Assembly: GCA_017405115.1 (NCBI GenBank)
Contig: JAFRBA010000100.1
Location: 1 to 32,866, forward strand
Reading direction: 5' to 3'
Length of the DNA stretch: 32,866 nucleotides
Source of the DNA: Kiritimatiellia bacterium
GTDB lineage: Bacteria > Verrucomicrobiota > Kiritimatiellia > RFP12 > UBA1067
In this document: piece after piece, positions 6,808 to 16,328 of the stretch
Numbering within the stretch: the first letter of the stretch is position 1
Layout of the letters: every line of letters begins with the position of its first letter
Position numbers and translations under genes: made by a program
The notes under the pieces: generated by a model
The model's database searches: none
Seen by the model: the letters and a program-made list of their open reading frames with translations, nothing else
What the model was told of the DNA's origin: nothing

Positions 6808-7923
6808 ATGAGGACTGATCCGCCGAGATTGCCCGGTTTCAGGGTCGACCGCACGTGCGCCAAGCGCTTGTCGGATCAGCTGTACGCAGGATTCGATGCG
6901 GCGATCGCCTCTGGCTTTTATACAGCCGGCGACATTCTACCGGCCCGTGAGCAGATCGCCGCGCGCTACGGCGTGAGTGAGACGGTCGTGCGCAAGGCCC
7001 TCTCCCGGCTGATGGCCGAGGACGTGCTTGTGAGCCATCCTGGAATCGGATGTGTCGTCAAGAAGGCAAAGAAGCGCAATGCTTTCAAGAAAGTCTTGAT
7101 TGCGACGGCCGAGCTGTCAGGCTCGTATGCCATGAGCGTTAGCGAGGCGATGATCGAGTCGGTGCTGATCAGGGCCGGTTATTGCCCTTATTCTGTCAAG
7201 CTGGAATCTAAGCGCAACGGCGACATTGACGTGGAATTGTTCCGTCAGGCTCTGGAGAATCGGCCAGATTTCGTGGTTGTCAGTTGTTCGGACGTGCACC
7301 GTAAGACCTTGAGCCGTGTCGTGGAGCGTTTCGGTTGTCCGTATCTGGTCGTTGGCGGTGGCTTCGAGTCGCGGCATGGTAAGATCGCCGACGTAGGACT
7401 GTCGTTCGTCAAGCCGATGGAGGAAGTTGTGCAGGCATGTCGCCGTGCGCGGGTCCGCAACATCTGCCAGGTCGATTTCGGAAGCAACAGTCCGATCATG
7501 AACATCTGGAACAGGTTGCGCGACAGCGAGATGTTCATCGAGCGCCTGTCAGTCGACATGAACGCCGTCTTTGCGGACCTTGAGGGGATGCAGCGCGCAA
7601 GCGCGGAGGCGATGAAGCGGCGCCTGCGAAGCGGTCCGCTGCCAGACCTCTTGTTCTTCGTCGACGACTACCTGACGATGGGCGCCTTGCCGGTGCTACT
7701 TGAAAACGGCATACGCATACCGGAGGACGTAAAGGTCGTTACCTTTGCGAACCGCGGCTTCGGGCCTGTTTTCACAAAGCCTTTCTCCCGCATAGAGGTT
7801 GACATGCGGTTGAGGGGAAAGGCGATCGCGGAGGGTTTGATCGCGTGGTTTCGCACCGGCGTGTTCAACGAATCGTCGACTGCTGGACACCCCGTATACA
7901 TCCAGGGCGAGACATTCCCGTAA
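6808..7923 (+). CDS. GntR/LacI-type hybrid transcriptional regulator
   Basis: This protein of about 371 aa has an N-terminal GntR-type winged helix at about residues 20-88 (LPAREQIAARYGVSETVVRK). It continues into a LacI/periplasmic-binding-like sensor domain from about 95 to the end (KVLIATAELSG; VVVSCSD; DLLFFVDDYLTMG; EDVKVVTFAN). Such hybrids normally sense a sugar and control adjacent catabolic genes. The frame is open back to ATG 6775, but that codon lies inside the 17-bp hairpin arm. ATG 6808, with AAGAAGGGG about 14 nt upstream, is therefore preferred, although the spacing is long. GCAAG/CTTGC inverted arms at 6783-6799 may be an autoregulatory site. The gene lies between the DUF1080 module and the secreted glycosidase operon and is the only regulator in the window, so either could be its target. 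Confidence 0.88.
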   Translation: MRTDPPRLPGFRVDRTCAKRLSDQLYAGFDAAIASGFYTAGDILPAREQIAARYGVSETVVRKALSRLMAEDVLVSHPGIGCVVKKAKKRNAFKKVLIATAELSGSYAMSVSEAMIESVLIRAGYCPYSVKLESKRNGDIDVELFRQALENRPDFVVVSCSDVHRKTLSRVVERFGCPYLVVGGGFESRHGKIADVGLSFVKPMEEVVQACRRARVRNICQVDFGSNSPIMNIWNRLRDSEMFIERLSVDMNAVFADLEGMQRASAEAMKRRLRSGPLPDLLFFVDDYLTMGALPVLLENGIRIPEDVKVVTFANRGFGPVFTKPFSRIEVDMRLRGKAIAEGLIAWFRTGVFNESSTAGHPVYIQGETFP

Positions 7924-8017
7924 TGGCGTCCTGACGGCGGCGCCGATGGTTGGCGCGTGCGCATGTTTGGATCCTTTGGATTGTGGCATGGGGATGGTTG
8001 GTGAAATGAAAGTGTGT

Positions 8018-8023
8018 TATACT
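8018..8023 (+). promoter_or_regulatory. Extended -10 element, leaderless start
   Basis: TATACT preceded by TGT ends 7 nt before the ATG at 8031, placing the expected transcription start on the start codon. No SD and no convincing -35 are present. Confidence 0.55.
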
Positions 8024-8030
8024 GCCATGC

Positions 8031-10271
8031 ATGAACGTCATGAAGAGACATTTGTTCGCATTGTCCGTGGTGGCGCTGATTGCGCCTGCATTTTGCCTTG
8101 CGGCGCACGTGTCTCCCGACGAAGTCGTGCTGGAGAACGCCGAGTTCCGCCTTGTTGTCGGCGTGGACGCGGTGGCGCGCTCGCTGGTCGTGAAGAAGTC
8201 GGGCGAGGAGTGCCTCGCTGACGGTGTGTCCTTGCCGCTGTTCACGGCGACGCAGGATCGTCCGTTCAACAACGAGATGAAGCTGATTCATCCCAACAAG
8301 CGCACGACTTGTCCGGCCAGCTCGCTTCGTCAGGCCGATGGTTTCCTGATCGTTGGCTTCCCGCACGGGATGTACGAGGCGAAGGTGCGCGTCAAGGTCG
8401 CACCGTCGTATTTGGCGTTCGAGCTGGTCGATTTCATCTGCGACCGCAAGGCGACGTACGACTACCTCAAGATGGATGTTCCGCCGGTCGTGTCGTTTCG
8501 CGTCATTCAGCTGCCGGTCGCCAACCGCAGGAACTTTGGCGACTGGCTGAACGCAAGCTGGGACGACAATGCCGTGGTCTGCGTGGCCGGCGCGTCGCCG
8601 CACGTCTACATAGACCATGAACCCCGCTCCGGGCACAAGGTGCTGTTTGCCGATCTGTATTCCGGCATCCGCCTGCGCAGCGGCTGCGCGGCGATCTTCG
8701 CCTCGCCAGGGAAGGAGGCGTTCCTTGACGCGATGGACTCCTTCGAGCGTGACTTCGGCTTGCCGCGCGGTGTCGCGAGCCGTCGCAGCCAGGACGTGCG
8801 CGAGTCGATCTTTCATCTTTCCGCATTCGACCCGAACACGATTGGCGAGGTCATATCGTATGCGAAGTTGGGCGGGTTTAGGCTGATGACGTTCGACTAC
8901 AGCCACATAGTGAAGGAAATGTACAGCTACGGTTATTGTGGCGACTATGACTGGCGGGACGAATATCCCAACCGCGAGGCCGACTTGAAGGCGATGCTCG
9001 CCAAGGTCAAGGCGGCGGGCATCAAGCCAGGGCTGCATACGCTCCATTCCCACATCGGGCTGAGGAGCCGGTACGTCACGCCGGTCGCCGATCCGCGGCT
9101 CAACAAGACGCGTCGTTTCACGCTTGCAGATCCGATTCCCGAAGGAACGAACGACATTGCCGAAGTCACGGTGTTCGAGCCGACCGTCGACACGGTCATG
9201 TTTCCTGGTTGCCGCGTTCTCCAGTTTGGCGGCGAACTGCTTTCCTACGAATCCTATACGGTGGAGCCGCCATACAAGTTTCTCCGCGTGAAGCGAGGCG
9301 TCCACAAGACCCGCCCGTCCGCGCATCCCAAGGGCGAGGTCGGCGGCATTCTCGACCTGAGCGAGTATGGCTGGCCCAACAGCTGCTACATCGACCAGAA
9401 CACCGACCTTCAGGACGAAGTGGCGGCCAAGCTCGCCAACATATACAATTGCGGCTTCGCGTACGTCTACCTCGATGGGTCCGAGGGCGTGAACCGTCCG
9501 TTCAACTACCATGTGGCGAACGCCCAGTATCGTTACTGGCGGCTGCTCAAGCCGGAGCCGTCGTTCGGCGAGGGAGCCGCCAAGGTGCATTTCGGCTGGC
9601 ACATGCTCGCAGGGGCAAATGCGTTCGACTCATTCGGCACGGAGGAGTTCAAGGCGAAGATTGTCGAGTTTCCGTGCGCTCAGGCGCCGATCACGTGGCA
9701 GGACATGACGCGCGTCGATTTCGGCTGGTGGTACTACCGTCTGCCGTCGGACATCGACGGCGGCAAGACCAGGACGGTCGGCACCCAGCCGGACATGTGG
9801 GAGTTCAGCGCGGCTAAAGCGGCGGCATGGGACTGCGCGGCGACGGTTACGATGCCGCTTGAGAGGTTGCGCAAACATCCGCGCACGGGCGACATCCTCG
9901 AAACCATGCGCCGCTGGAACGATGCGCGTCGGCGCGGCCTTGTCACGGAGGACTGGAAGCGCCGCTTGCGCGATTGCGGCAAGGAACATCATCTTCTTCA
10001 GGACGACAAGGGCGGGTACGAGCTGGTCGAATGGGAACAGATATCGGTTGCAGGCGGTAAAGACACGCCTGTGCGCGCATTCCTGTACGAGAAGGACGGG
10101 CGTTGCCATGTCGTGCATTGGCACGTAAGCGGCCATGCGAAGGTTGACCTTGGCGCGAAGCATGGCGTGCTCGACGCCGCGAATATGAATACGTGGACGG
10201 CGTCGCTTCCCCGCGACGAGGTGATTCGGCTTTTCGCCAATGCCAAGATAGTTGGACAGGAGGGTCGATGA
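8031..10271 (+). CDS. Secreted glycosidase-like TIM-barrel protein
   Basis: This 746-aa protein has an N-terminal signal peptide (hydrophobic residues about 7-24, cleavage near CLAAHVS). An N-terminal beta-rich region (about 28-250) is followed by a probable TIM barrel at about 265-590. The barrel has glycosidase-like strands: FRLMTFDYSH, the GIKPGLHTLHSH strand, and FAYVYLDGSEG, whose Asp is a candidate catalytic residue. A C-terminal beta domain ends the protein. The overall pattern recalls alpha-galactosidase-like (GH31/GH36 clan) enzymes, but I cannot assign a CAZy family. ATG 8031 sits 7 nt after a -10 element; ATG 8040 is an alternative 3 codons downstream. The stop overlaps the next start (ATGA), so the next gene is translationally coupled. 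Substrate unknown. Confidence 0.75.
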   Translation: MNVMKRHLFALSVVALIAPAFCLAAHVSPDEVVLENAEFRLVVGVDAVARSLVVKKSGEECLADGVSLPLFTATQDRPFNNEMKLIHPNKRTTCPASSLRQADGFLIVGFPHGMYEAKVRVKVAPSYLAFELVDFICDRKATYDYLKMDVPPVVSFRVIQLPVANRRNFGDWLNASWDDNAVVCVAGASPHVYIDHEPRSGHKVLFADLYSGIRLRSGCAAIFASPGKEAFLDAMDSFERDFGLPRGVASRRSQDVRESIFHLSAFDPNTIGEVISYAKLGGFRLMTFDYSHIVKEMYSYGYCGDYDWRDEYPNREADLKAMLAKVKAAGIKPGLHTLHSHIGLRSRYVTPVADPRLNKTRRFTLADPIPEGTNDIAEVTVFEPTVDTVMFPGCRVLQFGGELLSYESYTVEPPYKFLRVKRGVHKTRPSAHPKGEVGGILDLSEYGWPNSCYIDQNTDLQDEVAAKLANIYNCGFAYVYLDGSEGVNRPFNYHVANAQYRYWRLLKPEPSFGEGAAKVHFGWHMLAGANAFDSFGTEEFKAKIVEFPCAQAPITWQDMTRVDFGWWYYRLPSDIDGGKTRTVGTQPDMWEFSAAKAAAWDCAATVTMPLERLRKHPRTGDILETMRRWNDARRRGLVTEDWKRRLRDCGKEHHLLQDDKGGYELVEWEQISVAGGKDTPVRAFLYEKDGRCHVVHWHVSGHAKVDLGAKHGVLDAANMNTWTASLPRDEVIRLFANAKIVGQEGR

Positions 10272-13200
10272 AGCGGCTTGACGTCATTCCCGTTCGCGTT
10301 TTCGCGGCGGTCTTGTCGCTGACCGCGGCAGGCGCTGTCCATGCGGAGGCGTGGGATTTCACGAAAGGCCTGCCGTCCGGATGCTCGATGCGCAAGTCTG
10401 CGGTTTTGGTTCCGGGAAGGGGACTAGCGCCTGCCCAGATAGCCAATCGGAACGGTTTGCCCGCCGGAGTGACGGTCGGCGGCTTCACCCTGCCCGACGC
10501 GTTCGAGTTCGAGGCGGTGTTCGTTCCTCGCGTCGATTGGACAAACGCGGCGGACGTCGCGGCGGCCGCAACGCCTCGCCAGCACATGCTTTGGGACACG
10601 ATGGGCATCAACTACCGCCCGAAGCGCGCCAACAAAGGGCTTCAGGTGTTCTTCGACGAGAAAAACGGCGAGTGGAGGCCTGTGATATGCGCAGGGTTTG
10701 GCGACGACACCTGCTTTCTGCATGGGCCGCCGTTCAGGCCGGAGAAGGACAGGGAAATCCGCTTCGCCTTCCGTTATGGCTCTTTCGGCCGCGTGGAGTG
10801 GACGGTTGACGACAAGCAAATGACAGGTCAGATGGACCGCTACGAGCCGATTGTCTCCAATCCCGGCGTAAGGCCGGTGATCGGCGACAGACTCTTCTCC
10901 TCTTACATGCCATTCAACGGCGTCATCCGCCGAGTCGCGATCAAGCCCATTCCTACCGAGTCGATGGCTGTGCGCGCTGTCGGGCGCTGCGCCTTCGAGC
11001 GTGGCGAGGAAAACGCCGAACTGCTGTTGAGCGTGGCATGCGATTCAAAGACTTGCGTGAAAGAAGTTCGCCTTGCCACGAGACAGCGCGACCCCGAGAC
11101 GGGACGCGTCTACGCCTCATCAAAACACAGGCTCGCCGACGCGCGCCTTGCGATCGCCGTCCCCGTAGAGACACGGCTCAAGCCTGGCCGCTACGAGGTG
11201 GTCGTGGCCGCGGTCGGACGCCTCGCGGACGGCGGTGATGTGCGAGTGAAGGAGACTGTTGAGATAATGATCGGGCCGACGTTCGCCGACAGGATGCCGG
11301 TTGTGATGTGGGGCGGCGGCTCCGACGGAGACGTTCGCGACTTCGGCTTCACCCACGTATTGCGCTTCGACAGCTTCCCCACGACGAACATCAGTCCGCT
11401 CCGCGCACTTGGCGCTATAGGCAAGTACGACCATGCCCTTGCCGCAGGCATGCGGACAATGCACGGCGTTTCCGTTCAATATCCAGTGGAGGGCGAAGAG
11501 CGCAAGCGATTCTACCGCCTGTTGCGAGGAGGAAAAACGCCGACCTATCCGCCGGAAGTCAATCAGCCGGAGGTCTCGAACCCCGAGTTGGTGAAGCACG
11601 CCAGGCAAATCGTCGCCGCCGAGAACGAAGCCGTGGGCTATCATCCGGCGTTTGCCGGCGTGCTGCCGGTTTCTGAACTTCGCGACTTTACATTCCCGTC
11701 GTTCAACACCGAGCATCTGCGGTACAAGTCCGAGACGGGACGCGACGTGCCGTCCGAGGTGTACGGGAAGACCGCGAACTTTTCGCTGGCGCAGAAGCGC
11801 TTTCCCGACGGCGTGGTTCCAGTGGACGATCCGCTCTATCTCTACTATAGTTGGTTCTGGGGCGGCGGCGACGGATGGCCTGGCTACACGGGCGGCATCG
11901 CCGAGGAGTACCGCAAGGCGGCGGGGCGCTATGGCGACGGGAGCGCGCTTCAGCGGAAACGTCCGTTCTTCAGCTTCTGGGATCCCGCAGTGCGCTGTCC
12001 GCCCAAGTGGGGCTCCGGCGGCGATGTCGACGTGCTCAACCAGTGGGTGTACGCCGTGCCAGACCCGATGAACGTGGCTGGGCCGGCCGAAGAGATCCTC
12101 GCGATGGCGGCGGGCCGTCCGGGGCAGACGCCAATGATCATGACGCAGCTCATCTGCTACCGGGTGCAGATGGCTCCCACGAACGTGGTGGTCGCGCCGC
12201 TGCCGGAGTGGGTGAAACGGCGGCCTTTGGCGGCCTTCCCGACCATACCGGCGGATTCGCTGCAGGAAGCCGTATGGTCGATGCTCGCGAAGCCCGTGAA
12301 GGGCATCATGTTCCATGGCTGGAACACGATATTCGAGACGGGTCAGGCGACGGGCTATGTCTACACTTCTCCGGAGACCGCCGTGCGCATGAAGGACCTT
12401 CTCCGCGGCACCGTCGCGTCGCTTGGCCCCGCCCTGAAACGGCTCGAACGCGACGAGCCGGAGGTGGCGGTTCTCGAAAGCTTCGCGACTGCCGCGTTCG
12501 GAGGCCCCGCATCGTGGGGATGGCTCTCGCCGGCAATCACGTTCCTCCAGCGGGCAAGGCTCGATCCGCGTGTCGTCTACGAGGAGACGATCATGCGCGA
12601 CGGACTCGGCAGGACGAAGGTCCTGTACGCGCCGCAGTGCGTGTTCCTTTCCGCGCCAGTTGTGGAGAGGATAAAGGCGTTCCAGGAGAATGGCGGCATC
12701 CTTGTCGCGGACGAAAAACTGCTTCCCGCGCTCAAGGCGGACGTCGTCGTGCCGGTCGTGGCCCAGAAGAGCCCTCCGAAGTCCGACCATACGGAGGACG
12801 TGAACGCATCCACGAAGGTTTTGGTGAACACGGTCGCGCGCAAGTTTACGGAGAACGCCAAGGCGGAGATGCAGGAGAACGCGGAGAAGCTGCGCAGGAC
12901 GCTCGCCGAACGCCATGCGTTTACACCGAAAGCGGACAGTTCCAGCCCCGAGATCGTGGTCTACTCGCGTGCGTGGCGCGGCACTCCATACGTATTCGCC
13001 ATAAATGACAGGCGCACGTTCGGCGACTACGTCGGGCAGTGGGGGCTCACGATGGAGAAGGGGCTTCCGTTCTCCGGCAGCGTAACGCTGAACGACCCGT
13101 CGGGAAAAGTAGGCGCTGTCTATGAACTTTCCCGTGGCGGCGCGGTACCGTTTGCGCGGCGGACTGACGGACGAGTAGAAGTGCCGCTTTCATACGACAC

Positions 13201-13570
13201 GAACGACGGACGCCTCTTGATGTTCCTCCAGCGCCCCATCGCCGCCGTGGACGTCGAGTGCAGGATGTCGAATGGCAAGGACACTTCTGGCGACTTGACA
13301 GTCACTATGACCGTGCGCGACGACTCGGGCATGCCAATCCCGGCCTTGCTTCCGGTGGAGGTTCGCATATTCGATTCCTCCGGGCGCGAACTCGACGGCG
13401 CGGGCTACGCCTGCGCGGAGGACGGCGTCTGCAAACTCACCGTCCGCACGAACGTGAACGACGCGCCCGGCGGCTACCGCGTGGTCTGCCGCGACCGCGC
13501 ATCAGGCATCTCACGCGAAACGCTTGTAAAGAAACAAAATGAATCCCAAACAAGGAGAGTGCAACAATGA
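10268..13570 (+). CDS. Large secreted GH42-like multidomain protein
   Basis: This 1100-aa exported protein has a signal peptide ending near AVHAEA (about residue 26). Residues about 27-225 look like a LamG/concanavalin-type domain (LQVFFDEKNGEW; GRVEWTVDDKQM). An Ig-like segment follows (about 230-345), then a probable TIM-barrel region at about 350-700 (MWGGGSDGDV; YYSWFWGGGDGWPG; KGIMFHGWNTIF). A segment at about 740-830 resembles the glutamine-amidotransferase-like domain of GH42-type enzymes (VLYAPQCVFLS; FQENGGILVADEKL). The remainder is a beta-rich C-terminus. The ATG overlaps the preceding stop (ATGA) and has a strong AGGAGGG site, so I reject the longer upstream frame from 10193. The glycoside hydrolase role is inferred from architecture; catalytic acids were not identified. 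Confidence 0.72.
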   Translation: MKRLDVIPVRVFAAVLSLTAAGAVHAEAWDFTKGLPSGCSMRKSAVLVPGRGLAPAQIANRNGLPAGVTVGGFTLPDAFEFEAVFVPRVDWTNAADVAAAATPRQHMLWDTMGINYRPKRANKGLQVFFDEKNGEWRPVICAGFGDDTCFLHGPPFRPEKDREIRFAFRYGSFGRVEWTVDDKQMTGQMDRYEPIVSNPGVRPVIGDRLFSSYMPFNGVIRRVAIKPIPTESMAVRAVGRCAFERGEENAELLLSVACDSKTCVKEVRLATRQRDPETGRVYASSKHRLADARLAIAVPVETRLKPGRYEVVVAAVGRLADGGDVRVKETVEIMIGPTFADRMPVVMWGGGSDGDVRDFGFTHVLRFDSFPTTNISPLRALGAIGKYDHALAAGMRTMHGVSVQYPVEGEERKRFYRLLRGGKTPTYPPEVNQPEVSNPELVKHARQIVAAENEAVGYHPAFAGVLPVSELRDFTFPSFNTEHLRYKSETGRDVPSEVYGKTANFSLAQKRFPDGVVPVDDPLYLYYSWFWGGGDGWPGYTGGIAEEYRKAAGRYGDGSALQRKRPFFSFWDPAVRCPPKWGSGGDVDVLNQWVYAVPDPMNVAGPAEEILAMAAGRPGQTPMIMTQLICYRVQMAPTNVVVAPLPEWVKRRPLAAFPTIPADSLQEAVWSMLAKPVKGIMFHGWNTIFETGQATGYVYTSPETAVRMKDLLRGTVASLGPALKRLERDEPEVAVLESFATAAFGGPASWGWLSPAITFLQRARLDPRVVYEETIMRDGLGRTKVLYAPQCVFLSAPVVERIKAFQENGGILVADEKLLPALKADVVVPVVAQKSPPKSDHTEDVNASTKVLVNTVARKFTENAKAEMQENAEKLRRTLAERHAFTPKADSSSPEIVVYSRAWRGTPYVFAINDRRTFGDYVGQWGLTMEKGLPFSGSVTLNDPSGKVGAVYELSRGGAVPFARRTDGRVEVPLSYDTNDGRLLMFLQRPIAAVDVECRMSNGKDTSGDLTVTMTVRDDSGMPIPALLPVEVRIFDSSGRELDGAGYACAEDGVCKLTVRTNVNDAPGGYRVVCRDRASGISRETLVKKQNESQTRRVQQ

Positions 13571-16230
13571 AAGGAAATCTAGTTGGTGTCATGCGGGCTA
13601 TGCTCTGCGTATGCACTGCGCTGGCCGCGTTCGCGCTCTTGGCGCGCACGACGTACGTGTGGAATCCGAACGGCAGCGGCGGATGGCAGTCGTCCACGCA
13701 GTACGTCGACGCCAACGGCGCGGTGCCGACGGCGCATGACGTGGTGCAGATTCCGGAAAACGTAACGGTCGAAGTCGCTACAGACGCTGATGCTGCGTTC
13801 GTCAATACGCTTGACGGCGTAGAGCTGACAGCGGCGTCTTCTACGTTCATCTTCAACCAGCCATCCGACATCCAGTGGCGGTGCGCCGTTTTCGGAGAGG
13901 GCATGATCATTAAGCGGACGGGGGCGACCGTGGAACTTCTCCCCAACACGCAGACTGATCTCTACGCGAAGGTAAAGAACGGCGGATATTCGGCATATTG
14001 CTCTTGGAATGGACTTGTCGTTGAAAAAGGAACGCTCAAGCTGCCGCAGTCCGGTTCGGGCGGAACGTATTCGTTCGGTCCGGTCATGATGTCCGAGGAT
14101 GCCACGCTCGTGCTGATCCCCGACAACATGACTCAACTTGCCGCGCTCGATGGCTATGGTACAGTCACCAACACTGCCTCCACCGGAAACGGGGCCGAAC
14201 TCCAGATCGGCTACGTGGCATATGCCGACCAGACGGTGAGCCATTTCTACGGCAAGCTTATGGGAGGCATCAAGTGGTATTCGACCGGAACGGTCTATCT
14301 GCACGGCACAAACAGCCTCTTTGCGGGATGGACGTTCATGCATTGGGGGCGCTATTCCGAGGGTGACACCAAGCACGGACACCTCTATTTGACGAAGTTT
14401 GGCAGAGTTGGCGGAGAGTCGTCGATCGGCGCAAACTACAGGGCGGCGATCGAGTCTCGCATCGGAGGCGCCTTCCACTATCTTGGCACGGGCGAGGATA
14501 CGAACAAGTCGTTCAGCTGGACTCCATACGCAACTGCTGTCCGCTCTATCATGGACGCTGGAGCAACAGGTGGCGTCACTTTCTCCGGCAGTTGGTCTCA
14601 AGGTGGCGGCATTATGGCCTGCTTAAGCCTTGCGGGAAGCAACGCGGTTCCATGCGTCGTCACGGGAAAGGTCACAACGCCTGATGCCGTGACAACCTAC
14701 TTCACGAAGGAGGGCTCCGGCACATGGCGGTTCGCCAATGACGCGAACGAGCAGAAGGGCGCGATGGCGATTCAGGACGGCACGTTCCAGTTCACGTCCA
14801 TCGCGGAGACGAATGTCCCCTGCGCGCTTGGCCTTTCCACGATCTTGCACGAGCCGTACATCGGTACTCGCGACGATTCGAAGGCAGTGGACTATGCGTG
14901 TCTTCTTGGCGGCAAAGGCACGTTCCCGACGTTAGAGTACATGGGCGGCAAGGCCTCCGCCTGCACGACGCGCCCGCTGGCGCTTACCGGCGCGGGCGGC
15001 AAGCTGGCTTCTTCGGGCACCGGATCTAAACTGCAGTTCGCCGGCATCTCCGCGTTTGACGCGGGAGAGAAGACGCTTGCGCTGGGCGGCGACTCCACTG
15101 AATACAACATGGTCTCGAACATCACGTCCGGAAGCGGCTCCGTAGCTGTGACGAAGGATGGCTCCGGACGCTGGGTCGTGGCCGGTGCCAACACGCTCTC
15201 CGGCAAACTCGAAGTAAAGGATGGAACGCTTGAACTCTGGGACCGCTACGCCGGGGAATCGTACACCTATTATAGACTCGTCATCAAGAATACCCGTGCC
15301 GGAGGCAACGGGTTCTCATACGTCCCGGAGTTTGCGCTTTACGACGCAAACGGAGTGAATCGCGCGGCGTCCCTCAGAGTTCATGAACCAGACGGTATAA
15401 ATGCGTCCTCGACTGTTGAATATCAGCCTATCTCGATTTCCGACCTTGCACCCGGGGAAGTGTTCTTCCACAGCGCGAACGGCAACAAAGTCTATCATTA
15501 TGCGTCATACAACCACGAGGGGCTAGACAATCTCTTCGACGGAACGATAAGCAAATGGCGCATGTGCGGCACACCGTACAACGGCGGCCAGCCAAATGGA
15601 ACGGCTGGACGGTACATGTATGTCGTGATGCGCCTTCCTGCCGATACGCCGCCGATTTTGCGCTACGACATCAACGTAGGAACGAGTTCGTCTGCGGCTT
15701 CATTGATAGGTGTAGAAGCTAGCAATGATGGAAGCACGTGGATTGATCTTACGGGAGATGTCTCGACTCCGCAATCGGATGATTGGCTTTCCGGCGATGC
15801 GTTTGTTGCCGGACATCCGCTTCGTCCGGGCGCGGGACTTGCGCTCAACGTTCCCGCCGCGCCTGACGCCAACGGCGCGGCGATGCTGGACAACGTCACG
15901 TCGGTACAGGTCGCTGCTGGCGCGACGCTCGTGGCGAAGGGCGTACGCAAGACGATTAGCGGCCTCACTGTCGACTGCTCTGCGGGCGTGGGGACGCTTT
16001 CGGGCTTCGACTTCGCCGCGAACGGCACGATCGATCTCGTAAACGTTCCTGCGGGCGTGACTGACTTTGCAGTTCCGGCCGACTTCGGCGACGTTTCGGC
16101 GGAAAGCCTCGCGAACCTCAACGCCTATTCGGTGACGGTGAACGGCAAGAGGTCGTCTTGCTGGGGCGTCGAGGTCTCCGCCGACGGCATCCGTGCTTCG
16201 TTGCGCGGAACCTGCATACTCATCCGCTGA
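13567..16230 (+). CDS. Surface protein with autotransporter-type beta-strand repeats
   Basis: This 887-aa exported protein has a signal-like hydrophobic segment at about residues 8-27. Most of it is repetitive, Gly/Ser/Thr-rich beta structure. Two clear autotransporter-associated beta-strand repeats (PF12951 type) start near residue 383 (GSGTWRFAN...IQDGTFQF) and residue 532 (GSGRWVVAGANTLSG). A discoidin-like carbohydrate-binding region follows at about 565-745 (YYRLVIKNT; LDNLFDGT; VEASNDGSTWIDL). The C-terminus has neither an outer-membrane barrel nor a recognisable sorting tail; it simply ends in GTCILIR. The ATG overlaps the preceding stop and has AAGGAGAG upstream. It is the third coupled gene of the glycosidase operon, suggesting a carbohydrate-binding or scaffold role. 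That role is inference. Confidence 0.78.
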   Translation: MKGNLVGVMRAMLCVCTALAAFALLARTTYVWNPNGSGGWQSSTQYVDANGAVPTAHDVVQIPENVTVEVATDADAAFVNTLDGVELTAASSTFIFNQPSDIQWRCAVFGEGMIIKRTGATVELLPNTQTDLYAKVKNGGYSAYCSWNGLVVEKGTLKLPQSGSGGTYSFGPVMMSEDATLVLIPDNMTQLAALDGYGTVTNTASTGNGAELQIGYVAYADQTVSHFYGKLMGGIKWYSTGTVYLHGTNSLFAGWTFMHWGRYSEGDTKHGHLYLTKFGRVGGESSIGANYRAAIESRIGGAFHYLGTGEDTNKSFSWTPYATAVRSIMDAGATGGVTFSGSWSQGGGIMACLSLAGSNAVPCVVTGKVTTPDAVTTYFTKEGSGTWRFANDANEQKGAMAIQDGTFQFTSIAETNVPCALGLSTILHEPYIGTRDDSKAVDYACLLGGKGTFPTLEYMGGKASACTTRPLALTGAGGKLASSGTGSKLQFAGISAFDAGEKTLALGGDSTEYNMVSNITSGSGSVAVTKDGSGRWVVAGANTLSGKLEVKDGTLELWDRYAGESYTYYRLVIKNTRAGGNGFSYVPEFALYDANGVNRAASLRVHEPDGINASSTVEYQPISISDLAPGEVFFHSANGNKVYHYASYNHEGLDNLFDGTISKWRMCGTPYNGGQPNGTAGRYMYVVMRLPADTPPILRYDINVGTSSSAASLIGVEASNDGSTWIDLTGDVSTPQSDDWLSGDAFVAGHPLRPGAGLALNVPAAPDANGAAMLDNVTSVQVAAGATLVAKGVRKTISGLTVDCSAGVGTLSGFDFAANGTIDLVNVPAGVTDFAVPADFGDVSAESLANLNAYSVTVNGKRSSCWGVEVSADGIRASLRGTCILIR

Positions 16231-16256
16231 CGCGACGCCGACGGTGCGGCGTTGCG
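16231..16256. terminator. 10-bp GC hairpin after surface-protein gene
   Basis: Arms 16231-16240 (CGCGACGCCG) and 16247-16256 (CGGCGTTGCG) pair over 10 bp with one G-T pair and a 6-nt loop, directly after the stop codon. There is no U-tract. It ends 1 nt before the next -35, so it probably separates the two operons. Confidence 0.5.
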
Positions 16257-16257
16257 G

Positions 16258-16286
16258 TTGCAAGAGGGAGGCAAAATTGGTACAAT
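16258..16286 (+). promoter_or_regulatory. Promoter for Gfo/Idh-MFS-GT operon
   Basis: TTGCAA (16258-16263) and TACAAT (16281-16286) are separated by 17 bp; the -10 is extended by TGG. The start would be near 16293, giving a leader of about 36 nt with an AGAAGGAGC ribosome site before ATG 16329. Unlike most promoters in this window it is leadered. Confidence 0.65.
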
Positions 16287-16328
16287 ACAAAACAAACTGA
16301 GGTCAGAGAAGGAGCGAGCAACCTTAAC

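Noticed and set aside
7668..9602. 644-codon antisense open frame across the regulator and first glycosidase genes
   Set aside because: It crosses two sense genes and their promoter, with no homology-like motif.
10193..10267. 25-codon longer N-terminus for the 1100-aa protein
   Set aside because: It overlaps the previous gene and would bury the signal peptide; the ATG at 10268 has a strong ribosome site.
11120..12916. 598-codon antisense open frame opposite the 1100-aa protein
   Set aside because: Shadow of a coding strand with strong third-position GC; no domain or start signals.
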